A stretch of DNA of 64,000 bases from Capsicum annuum. Lineage: Eukaryota > Streptophyta > Magnoliopsida > Solanales > Solanaceae. Of the stretch, positions 1 to 10,740 are shown one piece after another. Position numbers and translations under genes: made by a program. Within the stretch, counting starts at the first letter, position 1; each line of letters opens with the position of its first letter. Below the pieces are notes generated by a model. That model was not told the origin of the DNA. It did not search any database and saw only the letters and a program-made list of their open reading frames with translations. The stretch spans positions 125,235,112 to 125,299,111 of the forward strand of contig NC_061116.1 in NCBI RefSeq assembly GCF_002878395.1, written 5' to 3'.

Positions 1-1010
1 CCCTATAACTAAGGCCTCACTAATTTTGAACCAACCGATTGCAAATCTGTATCGCCTACCATAGAGAGATTCAAATAGATCCATAAGAATACTGGAATGA
101 TAGTTGTTATTGTATGTAAACTCAATCAAAGGCGAGTGGTCATCCCAACTTCTCTTGAAATCAATTGCACATGCTCGCAGCATATCTTCTAGAGTCTGAA
201 TAGTCCTTTCTGCTTTACCATCTATCTGAGGATAAAAGGTTGTACTGAGATAAACTCGGGTACCAAGACCCTTTATGAATGCTTTTAATAAGTGAGAGGT
301 GAACTGGGTACCTCTATTTGAGATAATGGACAACAGAACACTGTGCAATCTTACCAACTCTCTGGTATATAGCTTGACATAGTCCTCGACTAAATAAGAG
401 GTATAAACTAGAAGAAAATAAGCTTATTTGGTCATCCTATCTACAATAACCTAAACTAAATTATGCTAACGATGGGTACAAGGTAAAACTATCATGAAAT
501 CCATGTTCTCTTCTTCCCATTTTCATGTGTGGATAATGAACTCCTGTATGAAACCACTAGGCTTCTGATGCTCTATCTTAACCTATTGATATGTAGAGCA
601 CTTAGCCATAAATTTTGCAACATCTCTCTTCATCCCACTCTACCAATAGCTATCCTCAAGTCGTGGTATATCTTAGTGGCCTCTGGATGAATCAAGTATC
701 GTACACCATGCGCTTCTACAAGAATTCACTGCCGTAAGTCATCTACACCTGGAACACAAAGATAACCCTGACAATGCAACACACCATCTCTCCCTTGGGA
801 TGAAACCTCAACTTTTTGATCTCTGACTGACTCCTTCAACTTGCCAAGGCTAGGATCCCTATATTTATTTTCTTTTACTCAGGAAACTAGAGATGATTTT
901 AAATTGTTCTGAACCCATACGCTACCCTCTGCCGAGTCAACTAAGCGAACACCTATTCTGGCAAGATGGTGAATTTCCTGAACCAACTTCTTCTTATCTT
1001 CCTAAAAATT
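1..1010 (-). pseudogene. Element A integrase (zinc domain and catalytic core), decayed, cut by the window edge
   Basis: Conceptual minus-strand translation gives a degraded Ty3/gypsy integrase, the enzyme that inserts the cDNA into host DNA. The N-terminal zinc domain lies at about 600-745. Its two His are readable, but the CxxC pair reads C-S-T-Y, so one Cys is lost. In the core, the first catalytic Asp (VIVDRMTK) is at 439-441. The second is changed to Asn (IISNRG) at 316-318. The third residue, Glu in KAERTIQ, is at 208-210. Several in-frame stops are present. With the Asp-to-Asn change the core could not be active. The C-terminal part and chromodomain lie beyond base 1. Confidence 0.85.
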
Positions 1011-1500
1011 AATAATGTTACCTATAGACAGTCTATTGAGAGCATCAACCACTACATTGGACTTTCCCAGATGATAAAGGAAACTCATGTCATAATCTTT
1101 CATGAGATCTAACCATATTCTCTAACAGAGGTTGAGGTATTTCTGAGAGAATATGTACTGAAGGAATTTGTGATCTGTGAACACATCTACATGCACACCA
1201 TACAAGTAATGCCTCCAAATCTTTAAGGCAAATACTACAGCTGCTAACTCAAGATCATGAGTAGGATATTTCTTATCATGGCGTTTAAACTATCTGAGGG
1301 CGTATGCTATGACCTTACTATTCTGCATAAGGATAAAACCCAAACCTACTCTTGATGTATCACAATACATGACAAACCCATCTGAACCATCTGGAAGAGT
1401 CAAAACTGAGGCTGAGGTGATTCGAGTCTTCAACTCCTGAAAACTCTTCTCGCACGAATCTGACCGTTAAAACTGGACTTTCATCTTAGTCAGTATGGAC
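1011..1500 (-). pseudogene. Element A RNase H domain, decayed
   Basis: Minus-strand translation of this stretch matches the RNase H module that follows RT in Ty3/gypsy polyproteins and removes RNA from the RNA:cDNA hybrid. Readable landmarks are LTLPDGSDGFVMYCDTS near 1370-1430, [15 protein letters not shown] near 1210-1260 and [16 protein letters not shown] near 1140-1190. Stops occur after YALR and within the block before RIWLDLMKDYDMS. The end of the domain (KSNVVVDALNRLS) at about 1030-1080 carries the conserved Asp of this family. It is a continuation of the RT pseudogene to its right and is not functional. Confidence 0.82.
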
Positions 1501-2230
1501 ATAGGGAATGCAATAGATGAAAATCCTTCAACAAACCAATGGTAATAGCCAGCCAAACCCATTAAACTCCTAATATCTATTGGAGAAATGGCCCTGGGCT
1601 AGTTTCTCACTACTTTGATCTTTTGACGATCAACCTTAGAGGCATCACTAGAAATGATATGACCAACGAATGCAACCAAACTTAGACAAAATTTACACTT
1701 ACTAAATTTGTCGAACAACTGATGGTGTCTGAGAGTTTGAAGTACTATTTTGAGATGATCTACATAATGTTGCTCATTGTAGGAATAGAAAAGGATGTCA
1801 TCTATAAACACTATGATAAGCATATCTAAGGAATGCTTGAACACACGGTTCATCAAGTCCATGAAAGCTGTTGGGGCATTGGTAAGACCAAAGGACATAA
1901 CTAAGAATTCAAAGTTACTATACCGAGTTCAGAAAGCTATCCTTGGAATATCACATTCACTGACTCTGAGTTGATAATAGCATGATCTGAGGTCTATCTT
2001 AGAGAAGTAACTGGCACACTGAAGTTGGTCAAATAAGTCATCGACTCTGGGAAGTGGATAATAGTTCTTGACCATGACTTTATTGAGCTGACGGTAGTCT
2101 ATACATATTCTTAGAGAACTATTTTTCTTTTGCACGAATAAAACTGGTGCACCCCACGGGGACACACTAGGCCTGATGAATCCCTTATCTAAGAGATCCT
2201 TCAACTATTTTTTTAGTTCTCTGAGTTCTA
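1501..2230 (-). pseudogene. Element A reverse transcriptase, two frames
   Basis: Two open pieces, 2204-1929 (91 codons) and 1898-1599 (99 codons), together cover most of a Ty3/gypsy RT that copies element RNA into cDNA. The first holds [20 protein letters not shown], the [10 protein letters not shown] block and YFSKIDLRS. The second holds [19 protein letters not shown] and the catalytic VFIDDIL, so the two active-site Asp are still present. A frameshift between 1929 and 1898 separates them. The palm-thumb remainder (SLMGLAGYY) follows at about 1540-1600 after a stop. The call rests on many motifs in the right order; the gene is broken. Confidence 0.92.
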
Positions 2231-2860
2231 CTGGTGTCATATATATGACGAAATAGATATAGATTGAGTATCTGGAAGGAGATCAATGGGGAAGTCTATT
2301 TCCCTTTTGGGGGAAATCCTTGGAAGATCTTTGGGAAAGAAAGTTGAATATTCATTCACTACTGGGACTGATTCTAGACTGGGTGTTTCAGAACTAGAGT
2401 CCATAACTAGAACAAGATGATAGATTCATCCCTTAGATATTATTTTCCTTGCCCTTAGGTAGGAAATAAGCTGACCTCTAAAAGTGGAAGTACAACTCCT
2501 CCAATCTAAGAGGGGAATGAATCCAATCTATGCCGAGAATGACATCAAAATTAGTCACCTTTAATTTGATTAAGTTTTTTGAAGTGACTTTCTGAGATAC
2601 TATAACCGGGTAGTTCCAGTATACTCTCTGGGATATGATGGTTTTACCCACTGAGGTAGATACTGAGAAGGGCTCTACTAGAATTTTGGAACGGACTCCA
2701 AAATTAACTGCTATATAAGGAGTAAAAAAATACAAGGAATATCCTAGATCTAGCAAAGCATAAATATTCACATGAAAGAGCTATAACGTACCAGTAACCA
2801 TATCAACAAAATTTTCCTGATCTTTTCGAGCCTGGAGAGCATAGAGTCTATTTGGGCATT
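2231..2860 (-). pseudogene. Element A aspartic protease and protease-RT linker
   Basis: The open piece 2771-2478 carries the retropepsin-like protease that would cut the polyprotein. The family signature LDPGS is altered to LDLGYS at the start of the piece, keeping the Asp but losing the following PGS, so activity is unlikely. The second hallmark, KVTNFDVILGIDWIHS, is present near its end. Bases 2231-2477 hold the low-complexity linker between protease and RT, with stops. Neighbours are gag upstream (right) and RT downstream (left), as expected for a gypsy pol. Confidence 0.85.
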
Positions 2861-3703
2861 GCCCACTGGTAGCACTGGAGGTGTCACCCTACTGATTTGT
2901 GCTATCTGATTGAGCTGAGAAACTATTATGATGACCCTGAGGACCTAGCTGAGGAAAATATCTTACTCTGTGGCCTGATTTTTCACAACCAAAGTAAACA
3001 TTGTTGCCAGCTCTGCAAACATCCTTATGGTTCTTACCACAAGTTTGGCAGCGGGGATAGGTTTGGGTACTGCTAACACTGCCCTGATACTTAGAGCTTT
3101 TCGCCCTATCTCTATTTTTATCTCTGAATTTTGGCACTGGAGCATTGACTAAATAAGGAGTTGGAACAGATGACTTAGGACAGAACTGAGAATGATTTCC
3201 ACTCTCTGCCATAGGCTAAAAAAAGTTAAAACTACCCGTCCTTGCTCTCTTATTCTTCTTCTCCCTATACTTAATCTTCTACTTTTCTAAATACTAAGCA
3301 TAGGTCATAGGTCTAGATATGTTCATGTCATTATTCAACATCGCGGTCCCGAACTCATTGACCACACTATCATTCACTCTAGAAATAAACTTACTCATCT
3401 TAGACCTAATGTCTACCACTACATAAGGAGCATATTTATCTAGTTGAGTAAACTTAAGAGAATACTCTTTAACTGCCATGTTGCCCTTCTTGAGATTAAT
3501 AAATTCTAATACCCTAGCTTCTCTTAGCTCTAGGGGAAAGAACCTATCAAGAAAAGTAGTGGTAAAATCCTCCCACTCTACTGACCCTGCATTAACTTTC
3601 CTGTCTGACTTCCACTACTTAAACCAAGTATGAGCCATGTCCTACAACTGTTGTGCAGCTACCTCAGCATTATCACTAGAATTCACCCCCATAATGTGTG
3701 TAA
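2861..3703 (-). pseudogene. Element A gag, C-terminal two thirds (capsid and zinc knuckles)
   Basis: This is the part of gag left of the B insertion; the N-terminal part is at 15793-16067. Minus-strand reading gives the capsid helices (EWEDFTTTFLDRFFPLELRE at about 3540-3600, with LEFINLKKGNMAVKEYSLKF after it) and then a double zinc-knuckle region near 2960-3060. The first CQTCGKNHKDVC is intact. The second reads YFGCEKSGHRVRYF, with the first and last Cys replaced. Gag packages element RNA into particles. Open pieces at 3479-3294 and 3212-2889 are separated by stops, so no full gag can be made. Confidence 0.88.
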
Positions 3704-3708
3704 CCTTC

Positions 3709-4638
3709 TATAATACCCCATAAAGTTTCATCCTCGTTTAAGCCTCCGAAATGAGTCACATTAAGTTTAACACTTAGAATTTTCTACTAGATGATTCAAC
3801 ATTTAGTTTTATTTTGGACCCTTAACCTTCGTTGAATTATTTCGTGACCTTCCCAACGTTCTCTTCTTGATATTTTGTTGCGTTACGATGGGGAAACATT
3901 GTAGTACATCTTGGGTAAGTTTCGGAATTTTTAGACGAGATTAAGGCTATGTTTGGGTTTCATTTCCAATAGCTAAAGGCATTGGAGGGGCGCCACCCAC
4001 CTCCCAGCCTGCACCAAGTAGGGCAGTGCCCAAGCTAGATCGAGGGTCTAAGCAAGGCATCGCCCAGGCTAAACCAGGGGTCCAGGCAGGGCGCCGCCTT
4101 AGCTACAGCCTTGGGCTAATTTTTAGTCATTTCCTACGACTCCTTAAGGGTAAATTGAGTATTTTTCAACTCTTTATCCTCTTTAACACATGATTACATC
4201 CCAATAACACCAAAACAAGTCTATTTTTATCATAAAGCTCCAAGAAACTCCATTAGGGATTCAACTTAAGAGCCCAAAAAGATCCAAAACAAACAGTAGC
4301 TTTCCAAATATTTTTGAATATTCGAAGCCCCCATTCCAAGGGCTATACGAAGCACCTAAGATATTTTTTGAATAGAGTGTCAAAGTAGAAAGTTCATTCA
4401 ACATCTCCAATCTTAAGGTATGTGGGGGGTTTTCAATAAGAACACCCTTTCGTTCTTGTGCCCAAAAATATTTTCTTTTACAAAGTTATGGATTTTATGT
4501 TTTATTATGAATTTGAAGCGTGGATTTATATTATATATTGATTCTCATGAGATTCTGACATTTTCGATATTTTAGAAGTGGAATTATATGAGAACAATGA
4601 TATTTTGTACTTAAAGATGAATTTTTTAGATTTTGAAG

Positions 4639-4674
<36 letters not shown>

Positions 4675-5868
4675 GTTTACGATGTAAATCTTGAATCTTC
4701 ATAAGTTTTATTATGATATTGAGACGAGGTTTTGAACTCTATTTGAGATTGTTCTTTTTGAGAAATCATGTGTTATAAACACCTTGAATTTGAATAATTT
4801 TAAATGATAAAGAATCTTTGACCTTTCAGTTGTAAAAAGAGGTTGATTTTGAACCCGAGATGAGAAAAGAAAACCACTTTTATTGATTTATTATGAAAGG
4901 GGTAGCATGATATCTCCTGTTGTGAATTGTTGAACTATTTAATGGTAGGCTTTCTTTTGAAAAGATTTAAGATAAGTCCGAGAGTAGTCTTTAGCACTGA
5001 GTGGGAGGTATAGCATTTTTGGTACTTCTCTAGAACTATGTGCCCCTGTAAGACCCAAAATTGAGGCTGATTTATATAGTGATCACTAGTGTTTGGATTG
5101 ATAATTTAAGGTCATACTCTGATGGCAAGGAATAGGGCAACTCTCCCCAACGTGGGTTGGACGTTGGACTCCATGTAGCTCACATGGTTTATGTCAGTTA
5201 TGAGAGACTCCCAATGTGTGTGTGTGTACTTTTCTATCTAAGATGAAAATATATTCGCTCGAAAGACTGAGTTTGAGAAAGTTATTATTTTTATAACATT
5301 GAAAGGATATATTCTAAAGAGAACTTATTATGATGACTCATATGTTTTACCTGATATATCTTACTCTCTTATGATTATGATGATTTTATTCGAGCTATGT
5401 GAGTCACTTGTTATAGCATACATGTTTTTTTTTTATGAATATTTGTGATATTTGGATTTTTTTAACTTACACACATCGCCATATACTCGGTCCATATTCC
5501 ATGGTATTGACCCACATATTCATATGTGGGCTACATTTTTCCTATAATGTAGGTTCAGGTGCTCAGTTCCAGACTTGACGGTGATTCCCGAGCATATTTA
5601 TCTATATCCTTTACGATGGTGAGTCCTCATGATCCAAGGATGTATTATTTTAGACATTCAGTTCACCTTGATTTGTTATTTTACTCTTGAGTTTGAGTCA
5701 GTTGGGCCTTGTCCTAACGGCTCTCTAGTTATTAATTAGTTGTGGCTTGTCAGGCTTGATTTGTCAGACTAATGGGTTGGAGTTGTTAGACTTTTCGTAT
5801 TTTTTTATTCTAGTATTTATTCCTATTACTGTGAGACTTGGTTGATATTACACAGTTGGTTGTCATAA
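3709..5868 (+). repeat. Element B 5' LTR, left part
   Basis: Matches 13507-15670 (3' LTR) throughout by eye, from the start sequence TATAATACCCC to the point where solo LTR S1 is inserted. A GC-rich block with repeated GCGCCGCC/GTGCCC-type units lies at 3980-4115. It is followed by TTAAGGGTAAATTGAGTA at about 4144. The five bases CATAA at 5864-5868 form the S1 target duplication. No gene is seen in it. Confidence 0.92.
4639..4674. repeat. TA microsatellite in B 5' LTR
   Basis: An almost pure AT dinucleotide run with one ATAC interruption. The same place in the 3' LTR (about 14470) has a much shorter run, so it expanded or contracted after insertion. Confidence 0.9.
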
Positions 5869-8800
5869 TGTAATACCCCGTATGTTTCTAAGCTAGGAGA
5901 CAAACCATTTTTCCTACATATGAAACCTCCTATCTTGTGAGTAGCATTTTAGTGCATGACTTACAATGAGTATCCTAGAGATAAGATAGCTTATGATACA
6001 TTAAGCATGTTCATATGAGTCACTTAAGGTAATACAAGCTAAGAGTTTTTGAATCCATCAAGTTTTAGTGTTCGATTTTACAAGGGTCATCTTTGAATGA
6101 GTATAACTCAATGTTAATGTGGTATTTTGTCTGATTTAGACCTACCAAATATTAGAGAATCGAATTAGCTTTCCAAGGATACCAATTTCGCCTTAATCCA
6201 ATACCCAAGTGAAAAGTTATGCCCTTTTTCGTGAGAGACAGTAAGGATAGGCGATTGGTTAGGCGCTGCCCAACCCAAACATAGGCGATTGGTTAGGCGC
6301 CGCCCAACCTAGCTTAGGGAATCACTTGGGCACCGCCTAAGTCAGTTCCAGGTGCCAAAACACTCTATTTTGAGTTACTTTAAGGGTAATTAAGTCTTTT
6401 AACACTCCTTACACGTCCCTAAACTTAACCCTACAAAATATATAGCTTTTAAACACATTACAACCCTATTAACATCTCAAAGATCATCATCTAAGAGCAC
6501 TAAAAGATAAAAACAACGAGGGGTGCATAATTAACCTTGAAATCCAATTTAAAGGAAATTCCTCCATCAATCATCAAGAACCTCTCTTCCAAGGTATGCG
6601 TAGTGTTCATCCACGGATTCCTTTCATGCGTGGAGTTCAAGAATCAATCTTTAAAATACAAAATCTTGGTTCATTGTGGTGATATGATCATACCCATGTT
6701 GATGCTTGTTTGTTTTGCTATATAATAATATTGTGACTGTATATCTCATGTAATTTATGTTGTTAGTTGAAAAACATAATCTTTAGATGGATTGATAGAA
6801 TGCAAGTATGAAATCCACCTATGCCTTAAAGAATGCATGCAAGTTGTTCGATAAAATGCCTAGTATGTTAGAACTTCATATTTACACGATTTCATGATAT
6901 CTAAATAACAAGTTCATGTTAGTCATACACTCCAATATGAATTTTCATGCAAATTATGTGTTGTTATTGTTGTGGTATAAAGCATGTATGATAATTTNNN
7001 NNNNNNNNNNNNNNNNNNNNNNNNNNNNNNNNNNNNNNNNNNNNNNNNNNNNNNNNNNNNNNNNNNNNNNNNNNNNNNNNNNNNNNNNNNNNNNNNNATG
7101 TACACAAAATATATCTATGCTTTCCCTACCATGTTTGAGATGTTGAATAAATACATGAAGTATAATATCCCCAAATCATTACAATATGAACTAAACGTTA
7201 TATGTTGTCGTTCCTTACGCTTGAATGGTTTCCATGCGATTGCTATGAATAATATATGTTTTCGGAATGCCCATGATATTAGAATATGAGATTTATGACT
7301 TGATTATAAGCATTCCTATTCATGATAGATATTATGATGACCATGTACTTCATGAAATCCCCCACTCATGTATTACGGATTTTTATTGATGGTCGTGTAC
7401 TCAAAAAATTCAAGATGTGTCAGTTTCCTTCTATCGAGTCCTGGGGGTACTTGTAACCGAAAAATATAGTTGTGATCCTAGAGCCAAGTCATGTTTTCAT
7501 GATACTCTCAGTCAAGCCATGATCTATAGAATTCAGTCAGTCATGTGACTCAGGAAAACTCAGAAATTTCAGTAATCTCAATAGTCCAGTAATCTCAGTA
7601 ATCTTAGTGCTCAGTAACCTCAGCAACCTCAGTATTCACAGTCAATCTCAATAACTTTAGTACTCTCAACCAGTCCTTAGAACTCAGTACATTCCGTTAG
7701 TCGTTGGAATCCAGTAAACTTAGTTTAGCTCTGCTAAACAATACCACTAGTATCAGTCCAATTAATCAGTATTAGTTCAGCTAATCAGTTATTTAGTTCA
7801 GCTTAGTTATTCAGTTCAGTGTCCTTCAGATGGGAGTACAAGTTAGCACTGAGTGAACCCAAGGATGGGAACTCACCCGCCAGTTCAGGGTGTGATTCTT
7901 AGTAGTTATCCTTGTGTTCCAGAACTTTGTAGCTAGCGTAGGTTGAGACATATTAACCCATCAGATTAGGGTTGATGAGGTGGCTTAACCCGTCATTTTA
8001 GGGTTCCCACCATTCTCATTGAGTACCTGCCAGTATAGGGTTCTTATAGCTGTCCTTACCAGTGGTGCGGTATTGACACCCCTCTAGTCGGGGCAGAGAT
8101 TGGACCCCAGCTTAGCTATTATAGCGTATATGGGGCATGTCGATTAGATAAATACTTACCATAGTTTTAGTTACAGATTTTAGGACTGTCAGCTATAGCT
8201 ACCCAATCTCAGTAAAGAACTCAGATAGCTCTTCAGATTTTAGTATATCAGGGCTGTCAGATGTAGTCAACTCAGAAATAGAATAGAACTCAGATAGTTT
8301 CCTTTTGATTTATGGACTGTGAGATATAGTCACTTATCCTATCAATCATAACAGTTATCAAAACTTATGATATCAGTACTCAGCTTCACGACTATCAGAT
8401 ACAGTCAATCAGACCAGTTCTTCATAATTTAAACTGTCAGAAATAATCATTCATTTATCAGTAATGAAATATCAGTTTCTTAGTATATCAGTAATACAGT
8501 ATCATATCCATCACTTATTAGTGATTTACATATCAATATTAGTAACTCAGTCTTTCAAAATCTCATTATTAGTACACTCATGTTATCAGTATTCAGACTC
8601 GGTAGTCCGTATCTCCATAAGCTTAGTTATATTTACGTATGCATATATGTACTCTCACATTCATATCAATCAGTATTGTCCATGCATATAACCCTTTTCA
8701 TTTAGCCTACCTCACTCGTATACTCAGTACATTCAGACCTACTAACGTATTTGCGCTATGGTGCTTTCTCTTATTTTACACCATAGGTTCAGAGGCATGA

Positions 8801-9205
8801 TCTCCAAATCAGCAGTAGATTCCAGGATTAGCAGCCAGAGTTAGACGTCAATCCTCATCCTTCGAGGATATGATAATTTCATTTCTATTTTAGTTTTCAC
8901 TTTATTTCAGTAGTTGGAGTTAGTTGAGGACATATCTCATCAACTCCTTATTCAGTTCAGTTAGAGGCTTTTGGACTAAATGTCAGATTAGATGTTCAGA
9001 CTTCAGTATTTATGTTCCTTTTTGGTATTGATATACCATATTTTTCAAATATGTATTAGTATTGAACCTTATGGCCTTATAGTTTATGTTTTTGCATATT
9101 TTATGAGATATTATGCAGTTTATAGGTACAGATATCATTCATGGGTTAGCTTGTGGTCCTTCAGGGTCATGAGCACCGAGTAATTTAGAAAATCGGGGCG
9201 TTACA
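5869..9205 (+). mobile_element. Solo LTR S1 inserted in B's 5' LTR
   Basis: Begins TGTAATACCCCG and ends CGGGGCGTTACA. It is flanked by the perfect 5-bp repeat CATAA (5864-5868 and 9206-9210). Removing it restores an LTR that matches B's 3' LTR across the junction. No internal region is present, so this is a solo LTR left by LTR-LTR recombination. It includes a GC-rich duplicated unit (GCGATTGGTTAGGCGC twice, 6240-6320), the TTAAGGGTAATTAAGTC block at about 6380, and a central part rich in CAGTA/CAGTT words (7500-8700). The open frames inside are incidental. It is related to S2 and, inverted, to the LTRs of A and E. Confidence 0.95.
6998..7097. other. Assembly gap, 100 N
   Basis: A run of exactly 100 N inside solo LTR S1, which is the usual placeholder for a gap of unknown size. 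Reading frames crossing it are meaningless. Confidence 1.
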
Positions 9206-9210
9206 CATAA

Positions 9211-9322
9211 TGATCTTGAAATAAGTGTTGAATGGTAGAAAATGGCTCAAAGAGTGAGCTTGAGGCTACTTGTAGCCTTAAGCATCGTGTGACGCTTTGG
9301 GACCTATTTTCGGAGCGTTACA
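9211..9322 (+). repeat. Element B 5' LTR, right end
   Basis: Continues B's 5' LTR after S1. It matches 15676-15787 of the 3' LTR (for example the run beginning TCTTGAAATAAGTGTT) and ends GAGCGTTACA at 9322. Confidence 0.92.
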
Positions 9323-9326
9323 AACT

Positions 9327-9338
9327 TGGTACCAGAGC
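9327..9338 (+). promoter_or_regulatory. Element B primer-binding site (initiator tRNA-Met type)
   Basis: TGGTACCAGAGC lies four bases after the LTR end and differs by one base from TGGTATCAGAGC, the site complementary to the 3' end of plant initiator tRNA-Met. It primes minus-strand cDNA synthesis. A leader box shared with other elements follows at 9428-9450. Confidence 0.9.
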
Positions 9339-9546
9339 CTAAGGTTTTAGGAGTCCTAGAGAGTCTGACAAGCTACGTTAAGTAGAGTCTTGATCATCGG
9401 TGTGTAGCACACCACATCTATGAACAAGAGGCTACAAGACATTTTAGGAAAAAGTTATACCTTCTTTCAGTACTCATGTCATGCCAATAAACAAAAGGTC
9501 AGTTAAAATCTTAACCTAATCTGTGTCCTCCTTTTGTTTTCAGAAC

Positions 9547-10199
9547 ATGTCTTCTACCAAAGATAGTGAGCGAAGTAATAAAAACTATCCAGCTTCTTAG
9601 CCAGTTCAGACAGATCCCTTGGGTGGGAATGTCTCTTACACAAAGTTTAGAGTTGCTTCCACTACCTTAGATAATGCGATAACTGCTCAAATAAATTTCC
9701 AGAATGTTGTCCTGTCTAGACTTTTAACCTACACTAAGAAGAATAAAGGAAATGAGCATAGCATGAATCGGGGAGCTAGAACCAATCACTCTACATTAAG
9801 ACCAATGGGTAATAACCGCTCCCAGTTCCATTAGAGATTCTCAGCATCTATTTTTATATCAGTTCAGGCCTCAATATCTAAGTGTAAAAATGTCAGTCGA
9901 GGAAGAGTGTCAAGCTCTATGTCACAAGATTATAAGAAAGGTGTCCTTATTTATCCGAGTTATAAAGGATGTGGTGAGTTCCATAAGAGAGTGTGTAAAG
10001 TAGGTAGTGATGTATGTTTTGGATATGGTAATCTAGAACACCGGTTGCAGGATTTTAAATCATCTCCTAGAAGGGTAGGGATTCGCACTGGCAGGGTTCC
10101 ACTTTCAGTACCAATAGTGGTCAATGCCAGAAAAAGCTTTAGACACCTCAGACTACTAGTGTCCCAACTCCTATAGCACGACCAGCTCCTACTCAGGGT
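9547..10199 (+). pseudogene. Element B gag with capsid core deleted
   Basis: The frame opens at ATG 9547, has a TAG at 9598-9600 and another stop at 9832-9834, then stays in the same frame to 10176. The N-terminal piece (PVQTDPLGGNVSYTKFRVAS) aligns with the start of A's gag. The frame then passes almost directly to the zinc-knuckle end (YKGCGEFHKRVCKVGSDVCF, then GYGNLEHRLQDF). The final Cys of the second knuckle is replaced by Phe. The capsid region readable in A and E is missing, so the protein could not build a particle. Identification rests on both ends and on position after the primer site. Confidence 0.83.
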
Positions 10200-10740
10200 A
10201 CTTTTTCTAGTACTGCTGGCGGTCAATACCAGAATAGATTCTATGCCTTGCTCTCCCGCCATGAGAAGAAAGACTCTCCTGATGTTGTTACTGGTATGCT
10301 CCGTATATTTTGGTTTGGTTTTTATGCACTGTTAGACCCTGGGTCCAGTTTTCTTATGTGACACACCTGGATTGCTATAAATTTTGAGGTGAGTTGTGGA
10401 GAGATTCTTGAGCCTATCTTAGTTTCTACCCCTATAGGCGTGTCAGTTGTCGCCAAGAAAGTGTATAAGAATTGTCATGTTACAGTCCTTTATAGAGTCA
10501 TGCTTGCTGATCTGATAAAATTAACCATGTAGGATTTCGATGATTATTCTAGGTATGGATTGGCTTCATCTTGTTATGCATCCATAGACTGTTGTACCCA
10601 TGTAGATGAGTTTCAATTCTTTGGCAAATCAGTTTTGAGTGGTTGAGCTCTGTATCTCCCAAGAGTCATTTCATATCGTATCTCAAATCTAGAAAGTTTG
10701 TTTCTAAAGGGTGTGATTTCTCAGATCATTGGTTATTGAG
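10200..10740 (+). pseudogene. Element B protease and linker remnant
   Basis: From 10200 a frame reads through FYALLSRHEKKDSPDVV and MLRIFWFGFYALLDPGSSF before a TGA. The protease catalytic motif DPGSS is intact, with Asp at 10335-10337. After the stop the family sequence continues with further stops (EPILVSTPIGVSVVAKKVY). The piece at about 10670-10720 (SRKFVSKGCD) matches the start of the protease-RT linker of related elements. The gypsy similarity then ends abruptly where RT should begin. Confidence 0.8.

Noticed and set aside
1599..2204. Endogenous pararetrovirus (caulimovirid) as source of the RT
   Set aside because: Gag-protease-RT-RNase H-integrase order, integrase presence, chromodomain tails, LTRs and 5-bp target duplications all indicate Ty3/gypsy; no movement or coat protein was seen.
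6916..7289. Open frames of 60-101 codons on both strands
   Set aside because: They run through the 100-N gap, so most of the product is unknown bases inside a solo LTR.
7500..8700. CRISPR-like or satellite array from the repeated CAGTA/CAGTT words in S1
   Set aside because: Units have no fixed length or spacing; the same word-rich texture occurs in all S, A and E LTRs, so it is a property of the LTR family.
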